The notes under the pieces were generated by a model. The model was not told the DNA's origin and searched no databases. It was given only the letters and a program-made list of their open reading frames with translations. From Herbihabitans rhizosphaerae (GTDB lineage: Bacteria > Actinomycetota > Actinomycetes > Mycobacteriales > Pseudonocardiaceae), in assembly GCF_004216555.1 (NCBI RefSeq), contig NZ_SGWQ01000003.1, positions 420,146-484,145 of the forward strand: DNA of 64,000 bases, in the 5' to 3' direction. How positions within the stretch are numbered: position 1 is the first letter of the stretch; each line of letters starts with the position of its first letter. This document shows, piece by piece, positions 1-9,761 of the stretch. Position numbers and translations under genes: made by a program.

Positions 1-343
1 TGATGGTCGGCCCGCCGAACTGCCGCAGCACCGTGGTCTCGAACCGCTTGCCGTCCGCGGCGCCCTTGGACATGCCCTCGGCGTCCCGGCCGCAGGTGGT
101 GGTGCCCCGGCCGTACTTCGTGGTGGTGCCCACGGTGACGCCGGCGCTCTGGCCGGACGAGACGTCGGTGTCGGTGCCGCAGCGGGCGATCGGCCCCTGC
201 TCGACGGTCGACCCGGTCACGATCGTGGCGCTGCCCAACCAGGCCGCGCCGACCGTCACCTCGTCGGCCTGCGCGGTCGCCGGCAGCCCGACCAACCCGA
301 CGCACGCCGCTGTGGTGATCGCGATCCGCCTGAATTCGAACAT
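1..343 (-). CDS. Secreted protein, N-terminal part only (runs off the window)
   Basis: An ATG at 343 preceded by GGAGGG (7-nt spacing) opens a frame of 114 residues that is still open at base 1, so the C-terminus lies outside the window. Residues 1-26 look like a Sec signal peptide: Arg5-Arg6, a hydrophobic core at about 7-20, and an A-Q-A site before Asp27. The mature part is rich in Thr, Ser and Gly and has two cysteines (in RCGTD and TCGRD) that could form a disulfide. I do not recognise a domain; the visible portion is compatible with a small extracellular protein or a protease-like fold, but no catalytic motif can be seen. Confidence 0.6.
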   Translation of the reverse strand, partial: MFEFRRIAITTAACVGLVGLPATAQADEVTVGAAWLGSATIVTGSTVEQGPIARCGTDTDVSSGQSAGVTVGTTTKYGRGTTTCGRDAEGMSKGAADGKRFETTVLRQFGGPTI

Positions 344-421
344 GGAACTGCCCTCCGTCGCACCGACTCCCACTCGTCTATCGGCGCGGCGCGGCGCGGC
401 GTTGGCGGTCGCGCGCCCGGT

Positions 422-970
422 TCACTCGGAAGTGTCGTCGTAGCGCAGCAGGGAGAAGACGTCGTGCCCGGCGAGCTTGTCCCGCCCGTGCAGGAAGTCC
501 AGCTCGATGACGAACCCGAGGCCGATCACCTCGCCGCCGAGCGCGGTGACCAGCTCGACCGTGGCGGCGGCGGTGCCGCCGGTGGCGAGCAGGTCGTCCA
601 CGATGATCACCCGCTGGCCGGGCCGCACCGCGTCGGTGTGGATCTCCAGCCGGTTGTTGCCGTACTCCAGCTCGTAGTCGGCGGCGATCGTCTCGGCCGG
701 CAGCTTGCCCGGCTTGCGCACCGGGACGAAGCCGGCGCCCAGCCGGTAGGCCAGCGCCGGCCCGAAAATGAAGCCGCGCGCCTCGATGCCGAGCACGAGA
801 TCGGCATTGTGGTCGACGTACTGCTCGGCCAGCGCGTCCACCAGCGTGGCGAAACCCTTGCGGTCCTTGAGCAGCGTCGTGACGTCGTAGAACAGGATCC
901 CGGGGACGGGGAAATCCGGCACCGAGCGGACCAGCGCCTTCAGGTGATCGATGTCGGTCACCGGTCCCAC
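422..970 (-). CDS. apt: Adenine phosphoribosyltransferase
   Basis: A cytosolic purine-salvage enzyme that makes AMP from adenine and PRPP. The 182-residue protein has the usual family length. It carries the substrate-loop region EARGF (63-67) and the PRPP-binding signature [13 protein letters not shown] (121-133) with the paired acidic residues and the TGGT loop. Translation starts at GTG 968-970. In many actinobacteria apt lies between secF and relA; here it stands alone next to accessory genes, so its position rather than its sequence is unusual. Assignment is secure. Confidence 0.96.
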   Translation of the reverse strand: MGPVTDIDHLKALVRSVPDFPVPGILFYDVTTLLKDRKGFATLVDALAEQYVDHNADLVLGIEARGFIFGPALAYRLGAGFVPVRKPGKLPAETIAADYELEYGNNRLEIHTDAVRPGQRVIIVDDLLATGGTAAATVELVTALGGEVIGLGFVIELDFLHGRDKLAGHDVFSLLRYDDTSE

Positions 971-982
971 CCTGCCAGACGC

Positions 983-1315
983 CTACCGCTCGAACCGGGC
1001 GAGTTCCAAATGGGCCCAACGCCGTCCGAAGGCGATCAGGGTCTCGGGACTCCACGGCCCGCGAATGGGAACCGCGTGCCACAGCGCCATGTTCCTGTCC
1101 AGCCGCCCGTGTCCGATCTCCAAGGTTGGCATATTCCGGCCCCATCGGAACACGAAGAACGCATGCATGTAGCACAGGGTTTCGCGTCCATTCGCCGCGA
1201 CCAGGCGTGGTCCCTCGCTCTCCAAAGGAGCCCGATACACGTCGACCTTCTTACCGCCGGAGAGATACACCGTTTCGCGATACACATGGGGCGGCAGAAT
1301 CCAGTCCCGCATCAT
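983..1315 (-). CDS. Hypothetical 110-aa protein coupled to a zinc-knuckle microprotein
   Basis: The protein begins MMRDWILPP and has no family I recognise. It is rich in aromatic and basic residues, lacks a signal peptide or membrane segment, and has a single cysteine (in TLCYMHAF). The ATG at 1313-1315 overlaps the TGA stop of the upstream 29-aa ORF as TGATG, the arrangement of translational coupling, which is why I prefer it to starts farther upstream in the same frame. A second in-frame ATG follows directly. The gene ends 12 bp before the apt start codon, so it could be co-transcribed with apt. The stretch from about 980 to 2300 is visibly less GC-rich than its flanks, hinting at acquired DNA. 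Confidence 0.6.
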   Translation of the reverse strand: MMRDWILPPHVYRETVYLSGGKKVDVYRAPLESEGPRLVAANGRETLCYMHAFFVFRWGRNMPTLEIGHGRLDRNMALWHAVPIRGPWSPETLIAFGRRWAHLELARFER

Positions 1316-1404
1316 CACTCCACGATGGTCACCGTGCCGGAATGATTGCACTTGTCGCAGCCGTTGCCGCCGCATTCACCACACGCCACTGTAATGTCGT
1401 CCAT
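1315..1404 (-). CDS. 29-aa CxxC zinc-knuckle microprotein
   Basis: A very short ORF, too small for usual gene callers, reads MDDITVACGECGG and continues NGCDKCNHSGTV. It holds two CxxC pairs (C8, C11, C16, C19) around a GGNG turn, which resembles a single half of the DnaJ-type CxxCxGxG zinc module. Its stop overlaps the start of the 110-aa gene (TGATG). No good Shine-Dalgarno precedes ATG 1404; an alternative in-frame ATG at 1416 is possible and could be leaderless. The cysteine spacing and the coupling argue that it is real; function is unknown, and zinc binding is inference. Confidence 0.5.
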   Translation of the reverse strand: MDDITVACGECGGNGCDKCNHSGTVTIVE

Positions 1405-1602
1405 GCGTCTGACCATAAGAGTGACCCGGGTCGCCTTCCATGCGAATTCACGAACTTGCATTTATCGCATTCAGCCGCGCATAGAATTCTTGTTTCACTC
1501 GGTGGTGGGACACCGTATGCAGGAACGTGCATCGCGCTTGCCCGCTCAATGCCGACCGCCGTACTGTCACATCAGGTAGCCGTTCAGGTGCGGGGAGGAA
1601 CC

Positions 1603-1788
1603 ATGAGGCTCGACCAGATCGCTGGCCAGGACTGCGGCAAGAAGGACTGTCCTGCCGTGTTCGTCACCGATCGAGACACGATCGCCGTCCAGGGAAACAC
1701 TCTGGACCGAGCGACACCAGCGAACGAGGCCGTCGTCGAGATTCCCACCGCCGTACTCAAGGAGGCCGTGCGTGCGCTTGGCTGGTGA
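1603..1788 (+). CDS. Small 61-aa protein of the DUF6879/XRE operon
   Basis: This 61-residue protein begins MRLDQIAGQDC and contains the pattern C-x4-C-PAVFVTDRDT-x-AVQGN, a layout I associate with small unnamed actinobacterial proteins encoded beside HTH-DUF5753 regulators. ATG 1603 follows GGGGAGGAACC. The last 17 bp overlap the next gene, whose ribosome binding site lies inside this one, so the three genes 1603-3138 are probably one transcript. It occupies the place that DUF397 proteins take in WhiJ-type loci, but it is not clearly DUF397. Function unknown; a partner of the regulator is inference. Confidence 0.65.
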   Translation: MRLDQIAGQDCGKKDCPAVFVTDRDTIAVQGNTLDRATPANEAVVEIPTAVLKEAVRALGW

Positions 1789-2293
1789 AGGCTGGGAGGC
1801 CTTCTTTCAGACGTTCGAGCGGGAGGCATTTCGTCTCGAAACGCTCCCGGTGTACAGAGTCGAGGGAGAAAGAGAGGAATTCGAGGCCTTTCTTGCCACG
1901 GGAAGGCAGGACGTGCCAGCGGATGACTCTTGGTTGGAAGACATCCGTCACTACCGTGCGACCGATCGCTGGATCGGTCGCGTTCACGTGATCACACGAC
2001 CGCTGACCGACTACCTGCGTTTTGAGTTCGACTTCTACCAGCACAGCGCACGCGCAGGCGAAGAGGTTCGAATTCTCGACCTCACCGAACAACCGAACCC
2101 AGGCCTTCCAGTGCAGGATTTCTGGATGTTCGATGAATCCAAGATCGTCCGCATGGACTACGCGGAGGACGGCACTCAACTGGGCAGAGAACTGCTGGAG
2201 GACATCGATCCGGCACCGTATGTCGAGTGGAAGCGCATCGCATTGGAGCGCTCCGAGCCCTTTCTGGAGTACTACGCCAGAATGCATGAGTGA
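1772..2293 (+). CDS. DUF6879 family protein
   Basis: The 173-residue protein matches the DUF6879 pattern as I know it: an N-terminal helix with FFQTFEREAFRLETLPVY, a central RVHVITRPLTDYLRFE block and FDFYQH at about 88-93, then LPVQDFWMFD and a C-terminal helix ending in YYARMHE. The start is GTG 1772 because an excellent AAGGAGG lies at 1759-1765. Its stop overlaps the start of the regulator gene by GTGA (2290-2293). DUF6879 proteins are typical neighbours of HTH-DUF5753 proteins in Pseudonocardiales and Streptomyces; their biochemical activity is not known to me. Confidence 0.8.
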   Translation: MRLAGEGWEAFFQTFEREAFRLETLPVYRVEGEREEFEAFLATGRQDVPADDSWLEDIRHYRATDRWIGRVHVITRPLTDYLRFEFDFYQHSARAGEEVRILDLTEQPNPGLPVQDFWMFDESKIVRMDYAEDGTQLGRELLEDIDPAPYVEWKRIALERSEPFLEYYARMHE

Positions 2294-3138
2294 GCTTGGA
2301 CCCAGACCGAGCAGGTCAAGATCGGAACAACCTTGCGGCTGCCTTGCGCAAGCTGCGCAAGGCGGCCGGTTTGACCGGTGGGCAACTGGCACAGCGCTGC
2401 CACATGTCGCAGTCCCAGATCAGCAGGTTCGAGACAGGTCAGCTGCTCCCCGGAGCGGACGACGTCGACCGCATCCTTCATGCGCTCGACGTGGACGATC
2501 TCATGCATACCGAACTCGTGGCGCTGGCGAAGGTCGCGAACATCGAGTTCCAGAACGTGCGTGCCGACCTCCGTCGCGGACTGCACCACACCCAACGCGA
2601 TCTTGCCGGTCTCGAAGCCAGCGCGACGCACATGCGACATTTCCTGCCCTCGCTCGTGACAGGTCTCCTCCAGGTCCCGGAGTACATCCGAGCAGGCCTG
2701 AACACACCTGTCGCCGGCGAAACGTCCGATACGACAAGAGCAACGGCGATCAAGCTGGATCGGCAAGCGGTCCTGCACGACACAACCAAGCGGTTCGATT
2801 TCCTGCTCACCGAACAGGCGCTGCGCTGGAGGTTCTGTGAGCCGTCGGTCATGGCTACTCAGATGGATCGTCTGATCTCCGTGTCGCGCTTGCCCAGCGT
2901 CGCCATCGGCGCGCTCCCACTCTCGATCGGCTGCGCCGAAGGACCGATGTCCACGTTCGTGCTCTACGACGCGCGTCTCGCGACGGTGGAACTCCACGCC
3001 GGATCGGTCGTGCTGCGGGATCCGAAGGAGATCGAGTACTACCGGAAGTTGTTCGACTATTTCGCCGAGCGGGCGTTGTGGGGTGCGGACGCGCGCGGGT
3101 TCATCGGGGAGGTCGGTGAGTCGTTTCGGCGGGCGTGA
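2290..3138 (+). CDS. XRE-family regulator with C-terminal DUF5753 (WhiJ-like)
   Basis: Residues about 15-70 form a Cro/C1-type helix-turn-helix (LRKLRKAAGLTGGQLAQRC, then SQSQISRFETGQ), and the rest is the DUF5753 domain, recognisable from the VTGLLQVPEYIRAGL segment at about 123-137 and the C-terminal YYRKLFDYFAERAL helix. The length of 282 residues is normal for the family. Such proteins, exemplified by WhiJ in Streptomyces, work with small partner proteins in developmental control. Here the partners encoded upstream are the 61-aa protein and DUF6879. Start GTG 2290 overlaps the previous stop. The gene converges on groEL2 across a strong hairpin. Confidence 0.88.
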   Translation: MSLDPDRAGQDRNNLAAALRKLRKAAGLTGGQLAQRCHMSQSQISRFETGQLLPGADDVDRILHALDVDDLMHTELVALAKVANIEFQNVRADLRRGLHHTQRDLAGLEASATHMRHFLPSLVTGLLQVPEYIRAGLNTPVAGETSDTTRATAIKLDRQAVLHDTTKRFDFLLTEQALRWRFCEPSVMATQMDRLISVSRLPSVAIGALPLSIGCAEGPMSTFVLYDARLATVELHAGSVVLRDPKEIEYYRKLFDYFAERALWGADARGFIGEVGESFRRA

Positions 3139-3143
3139 CGCAC

Positions 3144-3186
3144 ACGAAAGGGGCGGCCCCTCGCGGGACCGCCCCTTCGTCTGTGT
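3144..3186. terminator. Bidirectional hairpin between the XRE gene and groEL2
   Basis: Between two convergent stops lies the stem AAGGGGCGG / CCGCCCCTT (about 3149-3157 with 3170-3177) around a GC-rich loop, followed on the + strand by TTCGTCTGTGTTT. Placement and symmetry suit an intrinsic terminator for both genes. Confidence 0.65.
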
Positions 3187-3201
3187 TTCAGCGAGCGTGG
3201 A

Positions 3202-4958
<1,757 letters not shown>

Positions 4959-4966
4959 TCCCGTGT

Positions 4967-4993
4967 TTAGCACTCTCGCCCACCGAGTGCAAG
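4967..4993 (-). promoter_or_regulatory. CIRCE operator 2 (HrcA site)
   Basis: TTAGCACTC, nine bases, GAGTGCAAG: a second CIRCE element 8 bp from the first. Centre-to-centre distance is 35 bp, a little over three helical turns, which would allow two HrcA dimers to bind near the same face. Confidence 0.9.
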
Positions 4994-5002
4994 ACGCGCA
5001 GG

Positions 5003-6223
5003 TCAGGTGGCTGGTCGAACGGACGGCACGGGCATGCTCGGCGCGTTCGGCACCAACTTCGTACTGGTCGGACCGACCGGAACCTCGGGCGCCTTCGTCG
5101 TCGGACCGCCACCGCCGCCGCCACCGGAGTCACCGCTGGTGAAGAACACGATCATGGCGACGATCGCTGCCACCGCGACCACTCCGACCAGCACCGGCGC
5201 CAGCCACCGGTTGCTCCGCTCCTCCTTGCCGAACGCGGTCGAACCGGCCGGCACCGGCGGGCGCAGCCGCACCGGGTCCGACGAGGTGGTCGGCCGCGAC
5301 GGCGGGAAGGAGTTGGTGCCCGTCGTGGTCACCGGCGACGGGCCGGGCTGCTGGACCGCGCCGCGCTTGAGCGGCACCGAGGCCGGCGACGGCAACTGGG
5401 TCAGCGTGCGGCGCGCGGCGGCGATCAGCTCGCGGCAGTTCGAGTACCGGTCGTTGGGGTCCTTGGCCATGCCCTTGCGGACCACCTCGTTGAACGAGGA
5501 CGGCAGGTTCACCACCGAGGACACGCCCGGCACCTCGGATTTCAGGTGGCCCTGGATCACCTCGGGCACCTGGCCGGAGAACGGCGGCCGGCCGGTCAGG
5601 CAGGCGAACAGCACGCAGGCCAGCGAGTACTCGTCGGTGCGCCCGTCGACCGGCTCGCCGCGCAGGTGCTCGGGTGCGGCGTAGGTGGGCGAGCCGAGGA
5701 AGTCGCCGCCGCGCGTGCGGTGGCCCGTCGCGCCGCGCCTGGTCAGCCCGAAGTCGGCCAGGTACACGTGCTCGGTGTCGGACTCCCTGCTGGTCACCAA
5801 CACGTTGGCGGGCTTGACGTCCAGGTGCACGAGGCCGCGCTCGTTCAGCGTGTCCAGCGCCTCGGCGACCTGGGACAGCAGCGCGACCGTGCGGGCCGGC
5901 GAGATCGGGCCCTTGGAGACCAGACTCGCCAGGTCGGAGCCGTCGACCAGGCGCATCGCGATGAACAGCAGCCCGTCGACCTCGCCGAAGTCGTACAGCG
6001 GCACGACGTTCTTGTGGTCGATGGCCGAGGTGTTGCGCGCTTCGTCGACGAACCGCTCGCGGAACTCCGCGTCCTCGCCGAGGTGCTCGCCGATGACCTT
6101 GAGCGCGACCTTTCTGCCCAGCCGGATGTCGGTCGCGCGGTACATCACGCTCATGCCACCGCGTCCCAGCACACCGTCGATGCGGTAGTGGCCCAGGCGA
6201 CGCCCGGTGAGGTCCTCCGGCAC
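5003..6223 (-). CDS. Membrane-anchored Ser/Thr protein kinase (PknB-type, non-RD)
   Basis: An N-terminal kinase domain (about 10-275) carries the glycine loop GRGGMS (20-25), catalytic Lys42, the loop H133-L-D135-VKPAN140, DFG (157-159) and APE (183-185). The Arg of the usual HRD triplet is Leu, so this is a non-RD kinase whose activation need not depend on activation-loop phosphorylation. A proline-rich juxtamembrane linker leads to one membrane helix at about 338-358 and a short external tail with a poly-Gly run and P/V-rich sequence; there are no PASTA repeats. It is transcribed in the same direction as groEL2, with the CIRCE operators between. Substrates cannot be told from sequence. Confidence 0.93.
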   Translation of the reverse strand: MPEDLTGRRLGHYRIDGVLGRGGMSVMYRATDIRLGRKVALKVIGEHLGEDAEFRERFVDEARNTSAIDHKNVVPLYDFGEVDGLLFIAMRLVDGSDLASLVSKGPISPARTVALLSQVAEALDTLNERGLVHLDVKPANVLVTSRESDTEHVYLADFGLTRRGATGHRTRGGDFLGSPTYAAPEHLRGEPVDGRTDEYSLACVLFACLTGRPPFSGQVPEVIQGHLKSEVPGVSSVVNLPSSFNEVVRKGMAKDPNDRYSNCRELIAAARRTLTQLPSPASVPLKRGAVQQPGPSPVTTTGTNSFPPSRPTTSSDPVRLRPPVPAGSTAFGKEERSNRWLAPVLVGVVAVAAIVAMIVFFTSGDSGGGGGGGPTTKAPEVPVGPTSTKLVPNAPSMPVPSVRPAT

Positions 6224-6343
6224 GGAGCGCAGCCTAACGTCCGGCCGCGCACGCGCGCGGGCGGTTCCGATTGTCCGGTCCGGCGAACCTCGTCACAACC
6301 GTCGAACACCTGCCCGACCTCACCCACAAGGCCTGCTTGGCCG

Positions 6344-6486
6344 CACCGATCGAAAGCCACGCCGAGGTCGCGATTCATTGTCGAGGGCGACCGCCCACGA
6401 AACCCGGCCACCCACCTCGCGGCACTCAGCCACCCAAGCAAAAGGACCACAGGCCGTCGGCGAAGCCGACTCGGCGACCTTGCCTG
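6344..6486 (+). repeat. Dispersed intergenic repeat (CCACAGGCCG family), copy 1
   Basis: This block, between the kinase and AIM24 genes, shares long near-identical segments with the reverse complement of 49712-49927 and a shorter stretch with 45223-45327. Common landmarks in order are CCGATCGAAAGCC, GTCGAGGGCGACCGC, CCACCCA, CTCAGCCACCCAAGCAAAA, GGACCACAGGCCG and GGCGAAGCCG. The last part folds as a small hairpin (CGGCGAAGCCG). No protein is encoded. Confidence 0.8.
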
Positions 6487-6488
6487 AG

Positions 6489-7097
6489 CTAAAAATTACG
6501 GGTCTGAATGAGCAACTGCCCAGGTCCGGCGAAGTCCAGCAGCAGTCCCTCGCCGGTGCGCACGGACTGCGCGCTGGTCTGGTCCACCGCGCGCAGCCGG
6601 CACTGGATCGCGTCGTGATAGGCCAGCAGGTACTCCGGCGCGACCGTGACGAACTCGCCCGCCTCGAGCATCACCAGGTCCAGCGCACCGCCGCAGGCCA
6701 GCACGACCGCACCGTGTCCGGTGAGGTGCTCGACGAAACCGCCCTCGCTGCCGAACAGCGCGTGCAGCCCCGGCCACTGCGGATCCGGGCGCACCGAGCT
6801 GGCCATGGCCAGCGCCGACCCGCGCGCGACACACCAGCCGCTGGTGCCGTCCATCTCGATGGTGTGCACGTCGCCGGCCTTGCCGGGGGCCAGGTCGATC
6901 CAGCCGCCCTCGGCCGGCGCGGTGAACACCGCCTCGTACGTGCCGCGCGCCCGCTTGCCGCCCCGGCCACCGGTGTTGATCACGACGCCGAAGCTGGTGG
7001 CCATCATCGCCCCGTAGTCGGCGCGCACCGCCTCGTCCGGCGCCAACATCAGCCTGGCCACGCCGAACGCTGGCGTGTGCCGGGTTCGAACCTGCAC
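6489..7097 (-). CDS. AIM24/TIGR00266 family protein
   Basis: The 202-residue protein is a single beta-helix-like AIM24 domain: RLMLAPDEAVRADYGAMM near the N-terminus, followed by repeated G-rich strands (INTGGRGGKRARG, WIDLAPGKAGDVHTIEM, CGGALDLVMLEAGEFVTVAPEYLLAY). GTG 7095-7097 is the start, preceded by GGGGAGGA; the open frame continues upstream only through antisense of moeA. AIM24 proteins are widespread in actinobacteria and their bacterial function is unproven; yeast Aim24 is mitochondrial. It is divergent from moeA with about 100 bp between starts. Confidence 0.87.
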   Translation of the reverse strand: MQVRTRHTPAFGVARLMLAPDEAVRADYGAMMATSFGVVINTGGRGGKRARGTYEAVFTAPAEGGWIDLAPGKAGDVHTIEMDGTSGWCVARGSALAMASSVRPDPQWPGLHALFGSEGGFVEHLTGHGAVVLACGGALDLVMLEAGEFVTVAPEYLLAYHDAIQCRLRAVDQTSAQSVRTGEGLLLDFAGPGQLLIQTRNF

Positions 7098-7196
7098 GGC
7101 GCTCCTCCCCGTCCTGCCCCGCCGACGCACTCGGGCGCCCAGAAGTGTGGCACGCGCGCGCACTGTGACTGTTCTGGGCGCGATGTTCCAGGCAGG

Positions 7197-8426
7197 ATGC
7201 CCTCCGTGCCAGAACACGCCTCCAGCAAGCGCACCGTCGACGACCACCGCGCCGCGGTCACCGAGCTGATCGGCTCGCTGCCGGTCGTGCGACAACCGCT
7301 GGCCGACTGCCTCGGGCTGGTGCTCGCCGAGGACGTCGCGGCCACCGTGTCGCTGCCGCCGTTCGACAACTCCGCGATGGACGGGTACGCCGTGCGGTCG
7401 GTCGACGTGGCCGGTGCGAGCGTCGAGTCGCCGGTCAGACTGCCGGTCGCCGACGACATTCCGGCCGGGCGCACCGAGGTCGAGCCGCTGCAACCGGGCA
7501 CCGTGCACCGGATCATGACCGGCGCGCCGCTGCCGCCCGGCGCGGACAGCATCATCAAGGTGGAGCTGACCGACGGCGGCACCGAGCGCGTGCTGATCAG
7601 CGGCGACGCGGCACCCGGCACGCACCTGCGGCGCACCGGCGAAGACGTCCGGGAAGGCGCCACCGTACTGACCGCCGGCACCGTGCTCGGCCCGCCGCAA
7701 CTCGGGCTCGCCGCCGCGGTCGGGCTGGCCGATCTGCCGGTGCGACGGCGGCCGACGGTGCTCGTGCTGTCCACCGGCACGGAGCTGGTCGAGCCCGGGA
7801 AACCGTTACGGGGCGGGCAGATCTACGAGTCGAACAGCGTTCTGCTGGCCGCCGCCGTGCGCGAGATCGGTGGCCAGGCGATCGTCCTGCGGTTCGTGCC
7901 GGACGACGTCGAGGCGTTCCGCGACACGATCGCCCGGCACATCGGCGACGCCGACCTGCTGATCACCTCCGGCGGGGTGAGCGCGGGCGCGTACGAGGTG
8001 GTCAAGGACGCGCTGGACGGGCACGGCGTGGACTTCATGAAGGTGGCCGTGCAGCCCGGCGGTCCGCAGGGACTCGGCCGCTACCTGGACACGCCGACGG
8101 TGACACTGCCCGGCAATCCGGTGAGCGCCGCGCTGTCGTTCGAGCTGTTCGTGCGGCCGGCGCTGCTCGGCGCGCTCGGCCATCGGGTGGTGGACCGGCC
8201 GCACGCGACCGCGCGGCTCGCCTCGCCGCTGCGCTCGCCGGCCGGCAAGCGGCAGTACCGGCGTGGGCGGCTGGATCGCGGCACGGTCGACGTGGTGCCG
8301 GTCGGCGGGCCGGGGTCGCACCTGCTGGCCTCGTTCGCTGCGTCCAACTGCCTGATCGTGCTGGACGAGGACACCACCGAGGTGGCAGCCGGAAAGGACG
8401 TCGATCTTCTGCTGCTGGACGGGTAA
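7197..8426 (+). CDS. moeA: Molybdopterin molybdenumtransferase MoeA
   Basis: The enzyme that inserts molybdate into adenylated molybdopterin in molybdenum-cofactor synthesis. The 409 residues show the MoeA layout: PPFDNSAMDGYAVR near residue 60, IMTGAPLPPGADSI in domain III, the MogA-like nucleotide domain with VLSTGTEL and TSGGVSAGAYE, and PGNPVSAA. Start ATG 7197 is chosen; a GTG at 7206 is equally readable and no strong Shine-Dalgarno decides. The gene lies in the conserved groEL2-moeA-psd-pssA neighbourhood, where M. tuberculosis has moeA2. Confidence 0.96.
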   Translation: MPSVPEHASSKRTVDDHRAAVTELIGSLPVVRQPLADCLGLVLAEDVAATVSLPPFDNSAMDGYAVRSVDVAGASVESPVRLPVADDIPAGRTEVEPLQPGTVHRIMTGAPLPPGADSIIKVELTDGGTERVLISGDAAPGTHLRRTGEDVREGATVLTAGTVLGPPQLGLAAAVGLADLPVRRRPTVLVLSTGTELVEPGKPLRGGQIYESNSVLLAAAVREIGGQAIVLRFVPDDVEAFRDTIARHIGDADLLITSGGVSAGAYEVVKDALDGHGVDFMKVAVQPGGPQGLGRYLDTPTVTLPGNPVSAALSFELFVRPALLGALGHRVVDRPHATARLASPLRSPAGKRQYRRGRLDRGTVDVVPVGGPGSHLLASFAASNCLIVLDEDTTEVAAGKDVDLLLLDG

Positions 8427-8450
8427 GCTTCCGCCAGACCAACACACTGA

Positions 8451-8535
8451 CGCGAGTCCCGCGCTCAGACACCCCGAGTCCCGCGCTCACGCAGCATGAG
8501 CGCGGGACTCGCCGGTGCGGGGCGCGGGACTCGCG
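8451..8535. repeat. Nested palindromic intergenic repeat (GAGTCCCGCGCT family), copy A
   Basis: Four arms of one 12-14-bp word form a hairpin inside a hairpin: outer arms CGCGAGTCCCGCGC (8451-8464) and GCGCGGGACTCGCG (8522-8535), inner arms GAGTCCCGCGCTCA (8476-8489) and TGAGCGCGGGACTC (8497-8510) around a 7-nt loop. It lies directly downstream of moeA and could stop transcription. A second full copy lies at 16461-16545 and a half copy at 45114-45157. Confidence 0.85.
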
Positions 8536-8590
8536 ACTACTCGGTGCCATCAGCGCGCTGCGGGAAGCACCGCGCAAGTAGGCTGATCAC

Positions 8591-8878
8591 ATGGGACTTC
8601 TGGCGTGGATCGTGTTCGGGGCGATCGCCGGATGGGCGGCGAACGTGGTGGTCGGCGGACGCTCGCGGCGGCCGCAGGGGTGCCTGGTGAGCGTGCTGGT
8701 CGGAATCGTCGGCGCGGCCCTCGGCGGCTTGTTGTACAAGGCGTTCACCGGGCAGCAGAAGACCTTCGAGTTCGACCTGTCGAGCTTCGGAATCGCCGCA
8801 CTGGGGGCCGTGGTGCTGCTGGTCCTGCTGCGTCTGGTGCAGTCGGCCGGCCGCCGCGGACCACGCAATCATTCGTAA
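8591..8878 (+). CDS. GlsB/YeaQ/YmgE-family small membrane protein
   Basis: A 95-residue inner-membrane protein with three hydrophobic segments (about 2-20, 32-50 and 66-84) and the family pattern WIVFGAIAGWAANVVVGG, in which a G/A-rich first helix is followed by a basic turn. Members were annotated as transglycosylase-associated or stress-response proteins; no enzymatic activity is established. ATG 8591 lies shortly after a nested hairpin repeat. The spacer to psd (8879-9042) shows no further gene. Confidence 0.88.
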   Translation: MGLLAWIVFGAIAGWAANVVVGGRSRRPQGCLVSVLVGIVGAALGGLLYKAFTGQQKTFEFDLSSFGIAALGAVVLLVLLRLVQSAGRRGPRNHS

Positions 8879-9042
8879 TCGTGCATGCACGAGTAGCCAT
8901 TGCCTGTGTGCACTGCGTGCACTTAAGCTTGTCAGACGGCCTACCGGCGCGTGCGTTCGTCGGGGGATGCACGCGCCGGTGTGAGGTCCCGTTGGCGTAG
9001 CGTGTTGGTCGGAATGCACCGAACTCACGCGACGAGGGACGG

Positions 9043-9759
9043 ATGACCGACGCTCGCGATACCCGGCCCTCCGCTTCCCATGTGATCGAGCTGGCCAAGC
9101 AGGTCGTGCCACCGATGCACCCGGCCGGCCGCCCCTTCGTACTCGGCGCGGCGGCCCTGACGCTGCTCGCCCGCAAGATCTTCCGCCCGGCCGGCGTCGT
9201 CGGTGCGCTGCTCACCGCGTGGACCGCGTGGTTCTTCCGCGAGCCCAAGCGCGTCGCACCGAGCCGCCCGAACCTCGCCGTGGCACCAGCCGACGGCGCG
9301 GTCTCCACGGTCGGCCTTGCCGTTCCGCCGCCGGAGCTCGACCTCGGCGACGAGCCGATGCTCCGGGTGAGCGTGTTCCTGTCGATCTTCGACGTGCACG
9401 TGCAACGCGTGCCGGCCGACGCCGACGTGCTGCGCTCGGTGTACCGCCCCGGCAAGTTCCTGTCCGCCGACCTGGACAAGGCCAGCGACGACAACGAGCG
9501 CAACACGCTGCTGCTGCGCACCCGCGACGGCCACCGGCTCGTCGTGGTGCAGATCGCCGGCCTGATCGCGCGCCGCATCGTCTGCGACGCGCGCGAGGGT
9601 GACAAGGTGAACGCTGGCGACACCTACGGCCTGATCAGGTTCGGCTCGCGGGTCGACTTGTACGTGCCCGCCGGCAGCAGAGTGCTCGTGGAGCCCGGCC
9701 AGCGCACGATCGGCGGCGAGACCGTGCTCGCCGAACTCCCGGCTGGGGCGGGTGCCTGA
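9043..9759 (+). CDS. psd: Phosphatidylserine decarboxylase proenzyme (short type)
   Basis: Converts phosphatidylserine to phosphatidylethanolamine. The 238-residue protein has an N-terminal membrane-associated hydrophobic stretch (32-65), the acidic PADGAV site (82-87), SIFDVHVQRVP with the conserved His (119), and FGSR (200-203): by family rule the chain self-cleaves before Ser202 to create the pyruvoyl cofactor. The Gly-Ser site replaces the LGST motif of the long type. It sits 2 bp upstream of pssA, which makes its substrate, so the two steps of PE synthesis are made from one operon. Confidence 0.95.
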   Translation: MTDARDTRPSASHVIELAKQVVPPMHPAGRPFVLGAAALTLLARKIFRPAGVVGALLTAWTAWFFREPKRVAPSRPNLAVAPADGAVSTVGLAVPPPELDLGDEPMLRVSVFLSIFDVHVQRVPADADVLRSVYRPGKFLSADLDKASDDNERNTLLLRTRDGHRLVVVQIAGLIARRIVCDAREGDKVNAGDTYGLIRFGSRVDLYVPAGSRVLVEPGQRTIGGETVLAELPAGAGA

Positions 9760-9761
9760 CC

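Noticed and set aside
6207..7196. N-terminal extension of MoeA by 330 residues
   Set aside because: The added sequence is antisense to the AIM24 gene and part of an intergenic repeat; MoeA of normal length starts at about 7197.
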